Of a DNA stretch of 64,000 nucleotides, positions 51,806-59,522 are shown piece after piece. Under the pieces are notes generated by a model that had not been told where the DNA came from, did not search any database, and saw only the letters and a program-made list of their open reading frames with translations. The stretch covers positions 62,001 to 126,000 of the forward strand of contig NZ_VBUT01000002.1 in NCBI RefSeq assembly GCF_005863245.1, written 5' to 3'. Both the position numbers and the translations under genes were made by a program. This DNA comes from Nocardia cyriacigeorgica. Its GTDB lineage: Bacteria > Actinomycetota > Actinomycetes > Mycobacteriales > Mycobacteriaceae. The first letter of the stretch is position 1. Every line of letters starts with the position of its first letter.

Positions 51806-52759
51806 CTATCCCACGCGGGCGGCTTCGCGGGCCGCCTCGCGGGCGAGGATGCGTTCGCGCTGCTCCTCGAACTTGATCACATCACGGGTCAGCTTCTCCA
51901 TGTACTCGCCCAGCTCTTCCCGGCTGCGTTCACCGCGCGGACCGAAATCGTTGCGCTTGAACACATTCCAGATGCGCAGCACGGGCAGCACGACCTCGTC
52001 GAGGTGCTGGCGCAGATCGTAGATCCCGTGCTTGACCATCAGCACGCCGTTGCGACGCCAGTTCGGCATGCGGGTGCCCGGCATGGAGAACGTCTTCACG
52101 ATGTGGGTCACCGATTCCATCGTCTGATCCGGGGCGATGTCGAAGGCCGCCGCGGTGATGTTGCGGTAGAACATCATGTGCAGGTTCTCGTCGGCGGCGA
52201 TGCGTTGCAGCATGCGATCGGCGATCGGATCCTCGCAGACCCGGCCGGTGCTGCGATGACTGATCCGGGTGGCAAGTTCCTGAATGGTCACGTAGGCGAC
52301 CTGGTCGAGCACACCGCCGAAGCCCTCCGGGGCGTGCACACCGCGGGTCATGTGCACCATCCGGTCGTTCTCCAGGGCGACCGGATCGACGGCCCTGGTG
52401 CAGATCAGGTAGTCGCGCATGGCGATGGCATGCCGGTTCTCCTCGGCCGTCCACCGGCCCACCCAGGTGCCCCACGCGCCGTCCTGGGAGAAGTTCTCCG
52501 AGATCACCCGGTGGTAGGAGGGCAGGTTGTCCTCGGTGAGCAGGTTGGTCACCATCGCGACCTTGGCGACCTCCGACAGCCGCGACTGCTCCGGATGCCA
52601 ATCCTCCCCGCCCATGGCCGCGAAGTTACGGCCCTCATCCCACGGCACGTAGTCGTGTGGATGCCAGTCCTTGGCCGTGGCCAAGTGCCGGTCGATATTG
52701 GTCGCCACCACCGGTTCCAGCTCGGTGAGCAGCTCGAGTTGCGTCAAGTCCCTTGCCAT
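51806..52759 (-). CDS. desA: Acyl-ACP desaturase, di-iron (DesA type)
   Basis: 317 residues of the FA_desaturase_2 family: EENRH (about 122-126) and DENLHMMFYR (about 205-214) are the two E-x-x-H iron-ligand motifs, with further Glu in LLTEDNL and IQELATR. In mycobacteria DesA1/DesA2 introduce double bonds in meromycolate or stearoyl precursors; which is the nearer match cannot be said. ATG 52759 with AAAGG at six to seven bases. Convergent with the kinase, 12 bp apart. Confidence 0.92.
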   Translation of the reverse strand: MARDLTQLELLTELEPVVATNIDRHLATAKDWHPHDYVPWDEGRNFAAMGGEDWHPEQSRLSEVAKVAMVTNLLTEDNLPSYHRVISENFSQDGAWGTWVGRWTAEENRHAIAMRDYLICTRAVDPVALENDRMVHMTRGVHAPEGFGGVLDQVAYVTIQELATRISHRSTGRVCEDPIADRMLQRIAADENLHMMFYRNITAAAFDIAPDQTMESVTHIVKTFSMPGTRMPNWRRNGVLMVKHGIYDLRQHLDEVVLPVLRIWNVFKRNDFGPRGERSREELGEYMEKLTRDVIKFEEQRERILAREAAREAARVG

Positions 52760-53225
52760 GCAGCGCCTTTCAATTCGATGGAGCACACCACGAACATCCC
52801 GCTGATCACGCATCACTGACTGTGCGGCCTAACCGCACCCACACCCTAGACGAGCCCGATCGGTGTGGTGCTCGATTCACCGAGCGGCCGGCATCCTGCT
52901 CGCCGCACCCCTCCGGTCCCGGGCGTCCACGGCCGTATCGAGCTGGTAGACGAGTGTAGCGAGCCTCCCGCACCGCCGCGACGGGCAACGAGCGCGCACA
53001 TACATTGCCCCAACGGGAGACCCCTGCGGATCACCGGCCATTCGAACAACGCGTTTTCGCTGGCAGATAGGTGTTTTGTGGGGCGGGCGGGGCTCGAACC
53101 CGCGACCAATGGATTATGAGTCCACGGCTCGTGTAGTCCGGCCCGATCTCGTCATCGGGGAATGGTGCGGCTTGCCGCCGCGGCGATGTCGGGTTGAGTC
53201 TCCATCAGGGGGAGGGTGCAGCCTG
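52760..53225. other. Divergent region with tRNA fragment
   Basis: About 465 bases between the desaturase and MerR genes. It holds the promoters of both and, at 53075-53130, the tRNA-Met 3' fragment listed separately. No other gene seen. Confidence 0.5.
53075..53130 (-). repeat. Inverted 56-bp copy of the tRNA-Met 3' part
   Basis: Read on the minus strand it is identical to 42535-42590: anticodon arm with CAT, variable loop, T arm, 3' acceptor strand, discriminator and CAAA-type flank. The 5' acceptor strand and most of the D arm are missing, so it is not a functional tRNA. Fragments starting inside a tRNA and running to its 3' end are the usual footprint of tRNA-targeting integrases, but such att pairs are normally direct, not inverted. 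Confidence 0.85.
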
Positions 53226-54176
53226 GTGGGCATGGACGACGAGAACCTTCTCACGATCGGGGCTTTGGCTGCGCGGACCGGGCTGTCGGTGAAGACGATC
53301 CGGTTCTATTCCGATCGGGGGATCGTTCCGGCGACCTGTTACAGCCCGGCCGGTTACCGCCTGTACGACATGGCTGCCCTGGCTCGTTTGGAGCTGGTTC
53401 GGACGCTGCGTGAGCTGGATGTCGATCTGGCCACGGTCCGGAGGGTGCTGGCTCGGGAGACCTCGTTGGCCGAAGTCGCCGCAGCGCACGCGGCAGCTCT
53501 CGACGTGCAGATCCGGACGTTGCGGTTGCGGCGTGCGGTGTTGTCGGCGGTGGCGAAACGGGAATCGAACCCTCAGGAGATGGATCTGATGCACAAACTG
53601 GTGAACCTGTCCGATGCCGAACGGCGCCGCTTCATCGAGGATTTCATCGACGACACCTTCGGTAGTGCCGACGCCAATCCGGCCATGGTCGAACTGCTGC
53701 GGTCGAGCATGCCGGAGCTACCCGAAGACGCCACCGCCGAGCAGGTCGAGGCGTGGATGGAACTGGTGGAATTGGTGCAGGACGGCGGCTTCCGGGCGGC
53801 GGTGCGGCGGATGGCCGAGTATCAGGCCGCCCAACGCGCCGACGGAGACACCACCGGTCTGCATCACGACCTGACCGAGACCGTACGTGCGGAGGTCGGC
53901 CGCGCGCTGACGGAAGGGCTCGCACCGGATTCGGAGCAGGCCGCCGCCATTGTCGCCGCACTCACCGCACGCTATGCCGAAACCTTCGGCAGGGCCGATG
54001 ACACCACCTTGGCCCGGTGGATCCTCGAACGGCTCGAGGTCGCCGACGACCCTCGGGTGACGCGGTACTGGCAATTGGTGGCCGCTATCAACGGCTGGCC
54101 GCCGCACCCGGATATGGAACCGGTGTTCGCTTGTTTCGCCCAGGCCCTGCGCACCCGTCTCGACCGCCTGGGCTGA
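53226..54176 (+). CDS. MerR-family regulator with C-terminal helical domain
   Basis: 316 residues. MerR HTH and dimerisation helix at about 8-110 (LLTIGALAARTGLSVKTIRFYSD, GIVPATCYSPAGYRLYDMAAL), then a ~200-residue helical region (RRRFIEDFIDDTFGSADANP ... WPPHPDMEPVFACFAQALR) that should bind the effector. GTG 53226 has a GGGGAGGG site at nine bases; ATG 53232 is the alternative. No target gene is evident next to it. Ligand unknown. Confidence 0.85.
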   Translation: MGMDDENLLTIGALAARTGLSVKTIRFYSDRGIVPATCYSPAGYRLYDMAALARLELVRTLRELDVDLATVRRVLARETSLAEVAAAHAAALDVQIRTLRLRRAVLSAVAKRESNPQEMDLMHKLVNLSDAERRRFIEDFIDDTFGSADANPAMVELLRSSMPELPEDATAEQVEAWMELVELVQDGGFRAAVRRMAEYQAAQRADGDTTGLHHDLTETVRAEVGRALTEGLAPDSEQAAAIVAALTARYAETFGRADDTTLARWILERLEVADDPRVTRYWQLVAAINGWPPHPDMEPVFACFAQALRTRLDRLG

Positions 54177-54312
54177 CCATCCTGGACCGGCAGCCGGGCG
54201 TTCAACGTGCGTCTGATGGCGTCGTTCCCACCGGCGTCCGGCAACTACGTGTTCCGGTTGTCGGATTCCGGCGACTCCCGATCGTCTAATGGGTAGAAGG
54301 AGGTGAACCGGC

Positions 54313-54657
54313 ATGAAATACGTGCTGATGTTCTGCGAGACCGAGCAGTGGGAGAAGAAGTGGGAGGCGATGGATCAGGAGGAGCTGGATCGGGGGTTCG
54401 GGGAGGTTCAAGCGTGGTTGGCGCGGTATTCGGACCGGATTCTGCACAATCGCAAGCTGGCCGAGCCCGGGACGGCGACGACGGTGCGGCTCGACACCGA
54501 GGGTGAACCGTTGATCACCGATGGTCCGTTCGTGGAGGGCAAGGAGGTGGTCAGCGGGTATGTCGAGGTCGAGGTGGCCGATCTGGACGAGGCGCTGGCG
54601 ATGGCGCGGACCTGGCCGGGATGCCCGCTGGTCGAGATCCGGCCGGTCCTGATGTGA
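54313..54657 (+). CDS. DGPF/YCII-family protein (partner of ECF42-like sigma)
   Basis: 114 residues: KYVLMFCETEQWEKKWEAM, then LARYSDRILHNRKLAEPGTA and the family name-giving ITDGPFVEGKEVVSGYVEVEV (D-G-P-F). Ferredoxin-like fold of unknown biochemical role. AAGGAGGTG precedes ATG 54313. Its stop overlaps the GTG of the sigma factor (GTGA). DGPF genes are constant neighbours and targets of ECF42 sigma factors. Confidence 0.92.
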   Translation: MKYVLMFCETEQWEKKWEAMDQEELDRGFGEVQAWLARYSDRILHNRKLAEPGTATTVRLDTEGEPLITDGPFVEGKEVVSGYVEVEVADLDEALAMARTWPGCPLVEIRPVLM

Positions 54658-55877
54658 CCGAGCCGCAGGCTGCTGCCGTGCTCGCGGAGGTGGTTCGCGA
54701 GCACGGCAGCAGGCTGGCGTCGGCGCTGGTGTCGCTGCTCGGTGATTTCTCCGCCGCCGAGGACCTGGTGTCGGATGCGGTGGAGAAGGCGCTGCGGACC
54801 TGGCCGGTGGACGGGATCCCCGAGCAACCGCAGGCGTGGCTGTTCACCGTGGCGCGCCGGCGCGGGCTGGATGTGCTGCGGCGCGAGGCGAACTATCGGG
54901 ACAAGCTGCGGCAATTGCAGTGGCCGGTGTACGACGAGCCCGATGACCGGCTGCGGTTGATGTTCACCTGCTGCCACCCGGCCCTGTCCCGCGAAGCGCA
55001 GGTGGCGTTGACGTTGCGCATGGTGTGCGGGCTGAGTACGGCCCAGTTGGCGAAAGCCTTCCTGATCTCGGAATCGACGGTGGCTCAACGCATCACCCGC
55101 GCGAAACGCAAGATCAGCCAAGCAGGCATTCCCTACCGCATCCCGCGCGACGACGAGCTGGGTGACCGGTTGAGCGAGGTGCTGGCCGTCATCTACCTGC
55201 TGTTCAATGAGGGCTATCTCGCCACCGAGCACTCCGGCGGCCGCGATCTGGCCGCCGACGCCGAATGGCTCGCTACCCTGACCGACCGTCTGCTGCCGGG
55301 CGAACCGGAGGTCATGGGCCTGCTCGCGTTGATCCGCTTGCATCGCGCCAGGGCCGCCGCCCGATTCGACGCCGACGGACGAATCGTGCTGCTGCGCGAC
55401 CAGGATCGAACGCAGTGGGATCACGCCGCCATCGACCGTGCGATCCGGCTGCTCGCCGAGGCCGGCAGGCGCAAATGCCCGGGTCCGTACCAGCTGCAAG
55501 CGGCGATCGTCGCCTGCCATGCCGAGGCCCCGGCCTGGGAGGCCACCGATTGGCCGCAGATCGTCGTGCTCTACGACATGCTGCTGCGGCTCACGCCGTC
55601 ACCGGTGATCCGCTTGCACCGCGCCGTCGCGCTCGCCCGCACCGAGGGACCACGCGCGGCCTTGGCCGAACTGGACGAGCTGGCCGGCCCGCTGGCGAAC
55701 TATCACCTGCTGCACGCCACCCGCGCCGAACTCCTGCGCGAACTCGGCCGCGCCGACGAAGCGTTCGCCGCCGACCAGCGCGCCCTCGCACTCACCCGCA
55801 ATCCGGCCGAACAGGCCGTGCTCGAGCAGCGCCTCGGGCTGTTCGAGGAGCGGCGCGATCCGCGACGAACTTCTTGA
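54654..55877 (+). CDS. ECF42-type RNA polymerase sigma factor
   Basis: 407 residues: sigma2 (EHGSRLASALVSLLGDFSAAEDLVSDAV; QPQAWLFTVARRRGLDVLRR), sigma4 (ALTLRMVCGLSTAQLAKAFLISESTVAQRITRAKRKI), then a ~220-residue C-terminal extension of TPR-like helices (DUF6596; LFNEGY, EVMGLLALIRLHRARAAARFD, HATRAELLRELGRADEAFAADQRAL). ECF42 proteins carry this extension instead of having an anti-sigma factor, and it controls activity. GTG 54654 overlaps the DGPF stop. Confidence 0.93.
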   Translation: MTEPQAAAVLAEVVREHGSRLASALVSLLGDFSAAEDLVSDAVEKALRTWPVDGIPEQPQAWLFTVARRRGLDVLRREANYRDKLRQLQWPVYDEPDDRLRLMFTCCHPALSREAQVALTLRMVCGLSTAQLAKAFLISESTVAQRITRAKRKISQAGIPYRIPRDDELGDRLSEVLAVIYLLFNEGYLATEHSGGRDLAADAEWLATLTDRLLPGEPEVMGLLALIRLHRARAAARFDADGRIVLLRDQDRTQWDHAAIDRAIRLLAEAGRRKCPGPYQLQAAIVACHAEAPAWEATDWPQIVVLYDMLLRLTPSPVIRLHRAVALARTEGPRAALAELDELAGPLANYHLLHATRAELLRELGRADEAFAADQRALALTRNPAEQAVLEQRLGLFEERRDPRRTS

Positions 55878-56048
55878 GATGGCGTCGAGCGTGCCGACGT
55901 CGCTGGACAACTGGCGATCCGAGGCCATGGAACGGATGATCAGTCCGGCGGAACGGAAGCGGTCGACTCCCGCGGCGACACGCATGGCTCGCGGCGGGCC
56001 CGCGCGGACGGTGCCGCCTACGGTGGACGAAAACCCGAAGGAGCCGCA

Positions 56049-56468
56049 GTGAAACCTCGTCATCTGGTGGCCGGTGTCGCGCTCGCCGCGGCGGCGCTCG
56101 GCCTCGCGCCTGCCGTCGCTTCCGCGCAGGATCCGGAATTCCCGCGCAACGGAGTCATCCCGCCGGGGACCTACCACGTGGTCCGGCATCCCTCGAACGT
56201 CATCGGATCTCCGCTGGAGAATTGCGATCTGCAAGTGTTCGTGGACGGCAGGACGGTCGTGCTGGTCTGCCCGACCTTCAGCAGGGCAGGGCACCAGCGC
56301 CCGGTCGGCACCGACGAAACCTACGTGAGCTTCGACTTCGTGCCGATCGGGCTGGATCTGCGCGATATCGATCCGCGCCAAGGGCATTGGATCGGGACGA
56401 TCAATATCGCAAACACTCCGCTCGCGGCGCCGTACCCGCTGGCCGGGGTGACGTTGCAGCGGCGCTGA
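56049..56468 (+). CDS. Secreted hypothetical protein
   Basis: 139 residues: signal peptide (RHLVAGVALAAAALGLAPAV, cleavage near SAQDPE), then a ~110-residue beta-rich mature protein with two Cys (LENCDLQVF and VLVCPTFS) likely paired, and the ending LAGVTLQRR. No family recognised. GAAGGAGCC before GTG/ATG 56049 is a good ribosome site. Monocistronic; a small secreted or envelope-associated beta protein. Confidence 0.7.
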   Translation: MKPRHLVAGVALAAAALGLAPAVASAQDPEFPRNGVIPPGTYHVVRHPSNVIGSPLENCDLQVFVDGRTVVLVCPTFSRAGHQRPVGTDETYVSFDFVPIGLDLRDIDPRQGHWIGTINIANTPLAAPYPLAGVTLQRR

Positions 56469-56640
56469 TCGGCAACACCTCGGTGGGCGATCACCGGCGC
56501 AGATCGCCGTGGTGTGATCGCCCACCGGCATGCTCGGCTCACGAGCGCTGGCGGCGAACTCGCAGTGCGCCGACTGGTTCGGCGGAATTCGAGAACCTCT
56601 ACCGCGCCAGAGGTGTCGAACGTTCTCGACCTGACCGCGC

Positions 56641-56721
56641 ACCGGCGGCAACCCGTTCTATGTGCGGGAAAGCGCGCGGCTGCTCAACGGTGAAGGCGCG
56701 CTCATCGCGCTGTCCGAAGTC
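56641..56721 (+). pseudogene. Fragment of a LuxR-type/AAA ATPase regulator
   Basis: 27 codons read TGGNPFYVRESARLL then NGEGALIALSEV, the conserved block found after the NTPase domain of large (~900-residue) LuxR/MalT-like actinobacterial regulators. Sequence on either side has no matching frame. A short relic of a deleted gene. The surrounding 56469-56767 holds nothing else recognisable. Confidence 0.55.
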
Positions 56722-56767
56722 GGCGCGAGGGGCGCGACTGCGCAACGCGGACGGTCGACACGTCCAC

Positions 56768-57271
56768 TCACCCGCGCTCGCTAGGTCGGCCAGTCGGGGC
56801 AGAGTCCCGGCGCCCGGTGTTACCGGCGTCGATGGCCGCTTCCACCTCGTCGAGCGCGGTACGGATCATGGCGCCGTATGCGTCGTCGCGCAGGGCATCC
56901 AGGTGGCGGCGGGCGGCGTCGACCTGACTACGGGCGGCGTCGAAGGAGGCGAGGCGGCGGTAGTTGTCGGCGAGGTTGAGGTGCAGTGACGGGAAGAAGC
57001 CACGGACCTCGAGGGCGGCGTCGAATTGCTGTGTCCGGGAGTCGGTGAGCGCTTCGGCGGCGTCAAGGGCGCGGACGTCCCAGGTCAGCGCCTCGGCGGG
57101 ATCGTCGTGCAGGTCGGCGAGATAGTGGGCGAGGGTGCAGCGGTGGAACGGGTCGCCGTGCGGGCCGATATCGGCCCACAGTTCGGTGAGCGCCGTGCGG
57201 GCGCCGGCATCGTCGCCTGCGCGGCCGCGGGTGACGGCCTCGGTGATGGCGGCCATGGTCGGATCGGTCAT
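56768..57271 (-). CDS. TPR-like partner of the MerR-clamp protein
   Basis: 167 residues, all-helical: ITEAVTRGRAGDDAGARTALTELWADIG, then CTLAHYLADLHDDPAEALTWDVRALDAAE and LHLNLADNYRRLASFDAARSQVDAARRHLDAL, which look like three TPR-type helical hairpins. ATG 57271 overlaps the stop of the MerR-clamp gene (ATGA), with GAGGAG at seven bases, so the two are coupled. No enzymatic motif. It probably binds its partner or a downstream protein. Confidence 0.75.
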   Translation of the reverse strand: MTDPTMAAITEAVTRGRAGDDAGARTALTELWADIGPHGDPFHRCTLAHYLADLHDDPAEALTWDVRALDAAEALTDSRTQQFDAALEVRGFFPSLHLNLADNYRRLASFDAARSQVDAARRHLDALRDDAYGAMIRTALDEVEAAIDAGNTGRRDSAPTGRPSERG

Positions 57272-58506
57272 GCGGGATTCTCCTCGGAGGTGGTGGGCAG
57301 ACGGGTCGGCATGGCGAGCGTGGTGAGATCGCCGTCGGTGGCCGAGCGGATGACGACGGGCAGGTCGGGTGCGGCGATGTCGAGCATGATGTCGGGGCCG
57401 ACGGCGGCGGTGAGGGCGGGGCGCAGGGTGGAGCGAGCGAAGGCCAGCGTGATGTCCGGGCCGGTCACCGTCGCGGGGATCGTCAGTGCGCATGCCGTTC
57501 GCTTCCCGCTGGTGCCCGGGTCACGCTCGGTCTCGGAACCGGATTCGCCGACCCTCCGCGAGCTGGGGTTGCTGCCGTCCCTCGCGCGATGCTCGCCGGC
57601 ATCGGCGGTCGGATCGCCTGCCGCCGGCCCGCTTCTTTCGGCTCCGGGATCAGTCGTCGGGAGCACACCGGTCCCGCCGACGGTCACGGCACCCGCATCG
57701 ATCGACATGCACAGAACGTCCCCGCCAGATTCGACGGCGTCGATCAGCTCACCGCGCCCCACGATCACCCGGGTCCGCACCGGCGCCAGGTCCGCCAGCA
57801 GCGCCCGGTAGTCCGGGAACTGCTCCTCGATCGTGGTGCACTGGTGCTCGGTCGCGGCGCCGGCCAGCTGCACGGCGCCGGCGCGTGGACTCAGCACGAC
57901 ATCGGCCTGGTCGATCATCCACGGCACGGCCCGTGCCAGCTCGTCCGCGTCCACGACCCGTGACCAGCTCGCACCCGTCCACTGACGCGGTACGAGCGTG
58001 CGAGTGGTCAGCCGGTAGCGGTCGGTGGCGGTGAGGACGACGGCCTCGCGCGCGGCTTCGACGAAAATGCCGGTGAGCACCGGGAACTCGCCGCCGCGCG
58101 CGACCGCCGAACCGACCTGCCCGATCGCCTCCGCGAGCAGTGCGCCCGGCAGGGACACACGAGGCAGGGCGGCGAGTTCGGATTTGATGGCGGCAGCCGT
58201 CGCCGCAGCGTCCTCGGCGCGTCGCGCCATCGCGTCCACGTGCTCGTCGAGTAGCCGCGCCGCCTCGCCAGGTTCTGCGGACAGGATCGCGGCGACCGTG
58301 TCGAGCCCGATGCCGATATCGCGCAGTTTGCGGATGAGCACCGCGCGTTCGCGCTGGTCGTCGGTGTAGTAGCGGTAGCCGGTTGCGGCGTCGACCTCGG
58401 CGGGCACCAGGAGCCCGCAGTCGTCGTAGAAGCGCAACGCGCTCGGCGTCAGCCCGCACGCGCGCGCCAGCACTCCGATGGTGATCAGTTGCCTGTCCGC
58501 AGTCAC
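57268..58506 (-). CDS. MerR regulator fused to a DNA polymerase III beta-clamp-like domain
   Basis: 412 residues. MerR HTH and coiled coil at about 5-110 (ITIGVLARACGLTPSALRFYDDCGLL ... GYRYYTDDQRERAVLIRKL), then a DnaN-like region from about 115 (LPGALLAEAIGQVGSAVARGGEFPVLTGIFVEAA ... LTATDRYRLTTRTL, where D-R-Y-R-L and the preceding strand repeat the beta-clamp fold, and IEEQFPDYRALL as in clamp domain 2). Residues ~275-345 are a Gly/Ser/Glu linker of low complexity. GTG 58506 appears leaderless. Confidence 0.82.
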   Translation of the reverse strand: MTADRQLITIGVLARACGLTPSALRFYDDCGLLVPAEVDAATGYRYYTDDQRERAVLIRKLRDIGIGLDTVAAILSAEPGEAARLLDEHVDAMARRAEDAAATAAAIKSELAALPRVSLPGALLAEAIGQVGSAVARGGEFPVLTGIFVEAAREAVVLTATDRYRLTTRTLVPRQWTGASWSRVVDADELARAVPWMIDQADVVLSPRAGAVQLAGAATEHQCTTIEEQFPDYRALLADLAPVRTRVIVGRGELIDAVESGGDVLCMSIDAGAVTVGGTGVLPTTDPGAERSGPAAGDPTADAGEHRARDGSNPSSRRVGESGSETERDPGTSGKRTACALTIPATVTGPDITLAFARSTLRPALTAAVGPDIMLDIAAPDLPVVIRSATDGDLTTLAMPTRLPTTSEENPA

Positions 58507-58512
58507 CCGGCC

Positions 58513-58543
58513 ATCATCGGCCTTCAACCAACTCGAAGGTCAA
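58513..58543 (-). promoter_or_regulatory. MerR-type autoregulated leaderless promoter
   Basis: On the minus strand: TTGACC (58543-58538), 19-bp spacer containing the dyad CCTTCGA-N5-TTGAAGG, GATGAT (58518-58513) as -10, and the GTG start seven bases later. The over-long 19-bp spacer with a central dyad is the classic MerR-activated promoter. Confidence 0.65.
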
Positions 58544-58579
58544 GCTCACCGGTGACGATGTCCGCCGGTGCGGGTGGAA

Positions 58580-58867
58580 TCAGCCGATGACGGCGTTCAT
58601 GATGGTGCCCGCGCTGGTGGCGACCACACCACCGATCATCGCGCCGGCGACCATCTTCGGTGACTCCAGACCGCCGCCGGTCCACTTCTCCCAGGCGAAC
58701 TTGCCGCCCGCGTAGATGATGCCGCAGACCCCGGACAGCAGCACGAACCAGGTCAGGTAGCGGACGAGTTGGAGGATCTTCTCCGACATCGGCGGCGCTT
58801 CGGGAGTGGGGTTGCCGATTTGCGCGACGGTGTCGTAAACGGCGGCCAGGATCATCTCGCTGCTCAC
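58580..58867 (-). CDS. Small two-TM membrane protein (paralogue A)
   Basis: 95 residues: a short N-terminal extracellular or cytoplasmic part with PTPEAPPMSEKI, TM1 (YLTWFVLLSGVCGIIYAGGKFA), loop WEKWTGGGLESPKM, and TM2 (AGAMIGGVVATSAGTIMNAVIG). The plan resembles VirB2/TrbC pilin-like or holin-like proteins, without proof. About 70% identical to the divergent gene at 59130. GTG 58867 chosen by alignment with that paralogue; no ribosome site visible. Confidence 0.65.
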   Translation of the reverse strand: MSSEMILAAVYDTVAQIGNPTPEAPPMSEKILQLVRYLTWFVLLSGVCGIIYAGGKFAWEKWTGGGLESPKMVAGAMIGGVVATSAGTIMNAVIG

Positions 58868-59129
58868 TCTGGTTCGGGGTGGGCGGGAACTCTTCGTGCA
58901 AATCATATCCGGTCATTCCGCCGATCGCAGTCACGTGGCCCTGAACTGGCGTTTTCGCGTCGCATCGGTGGTCAAAACCGCTGTGTGCCAACACTTGCGG
59001 TATCCGATGAGGGTCCGGGATGATGGGGAGCGCGGGGGACACCACCGGACGCGTCGATTCGCTTGGTGTGGAACGTTTTACGTCCCTGCGCAGTGGATAT
59101 CGGTTCGGTTGCACGGAGAGGGTAGGGAC

Positions 59130-59420
59130 GTGAGTATCTCGACGTCACTGGTGGACACGGTCACGACGCTCGCGCAGATGAGCGACCCCACACCCGAGCC
59201 GCCGCCGCTGGCCGACAAGGCCGAGCAGTTCGTCCGGTACGCCACCTGGCTGGCCATGTTCTCGGGGATCATCAGCATCATCTATGCAGGCGGTCGTTTC
59301 GCCTGGGAGAAGTGGAGCGGCGGTTCGCTGCAGTCGCCGAAGATGGTCGCGGGCGCGATGATCGGCGGCACCGTCGCCACCAGTGCGGGCACCATCATGA
59401 ATGCCGTGCTCGGCACCTGA
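59130..59420 (+). CDS. Small two-TM membrane protein (paralogue B)
   Basis: 96 residues; same layout as paralogue A (PTPEPPPLADKAEQFV, then YATWLAMFSGIISIIYAGGR, WEKWSGGSLQSPKM, and AGAMIGGTVATSAGTIMNAV). GTG 59130 preceded by AGGGAC. Divergent, 262 bp from its twin, so an inverted gene duplication with a shared control region. Function unknown; the GAMIGGxVATSAGTIMNAV helix is nearly identical in both. Confidence 0.65.
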   Translation: MSISTSLVDTVTTLAQMSDPTPEPPPLADKAEQFVRYATWLAMFSGIISIIYAGGRFAWEKWSGGSLQSPKMVAGAMIGGTVATSAGTIMNAVLGT

Positions 59421-59522
59421 ATCCCTGCGGTCGCGCTGCCGGCCTGAGCCGGCAAATCGGTGGCTATACTTCCTCGCGTATCTCTCCACCTCCGGCGATC
59501 TCGGAAAGCAGGGAGTTCGGCG

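Noticed and set aside
53075..53130. Second tRNA-Met gene
   Set aside because: The 5' acceptor strand and most of the D arm are absent, so no cloverleaf can form.
42513..53130. Complete integrative element bounded by att sites
   Set aside because: Copies are inverted, no integrase or conjugation genes lie between, and many enclosed genes are ordinary core functions.
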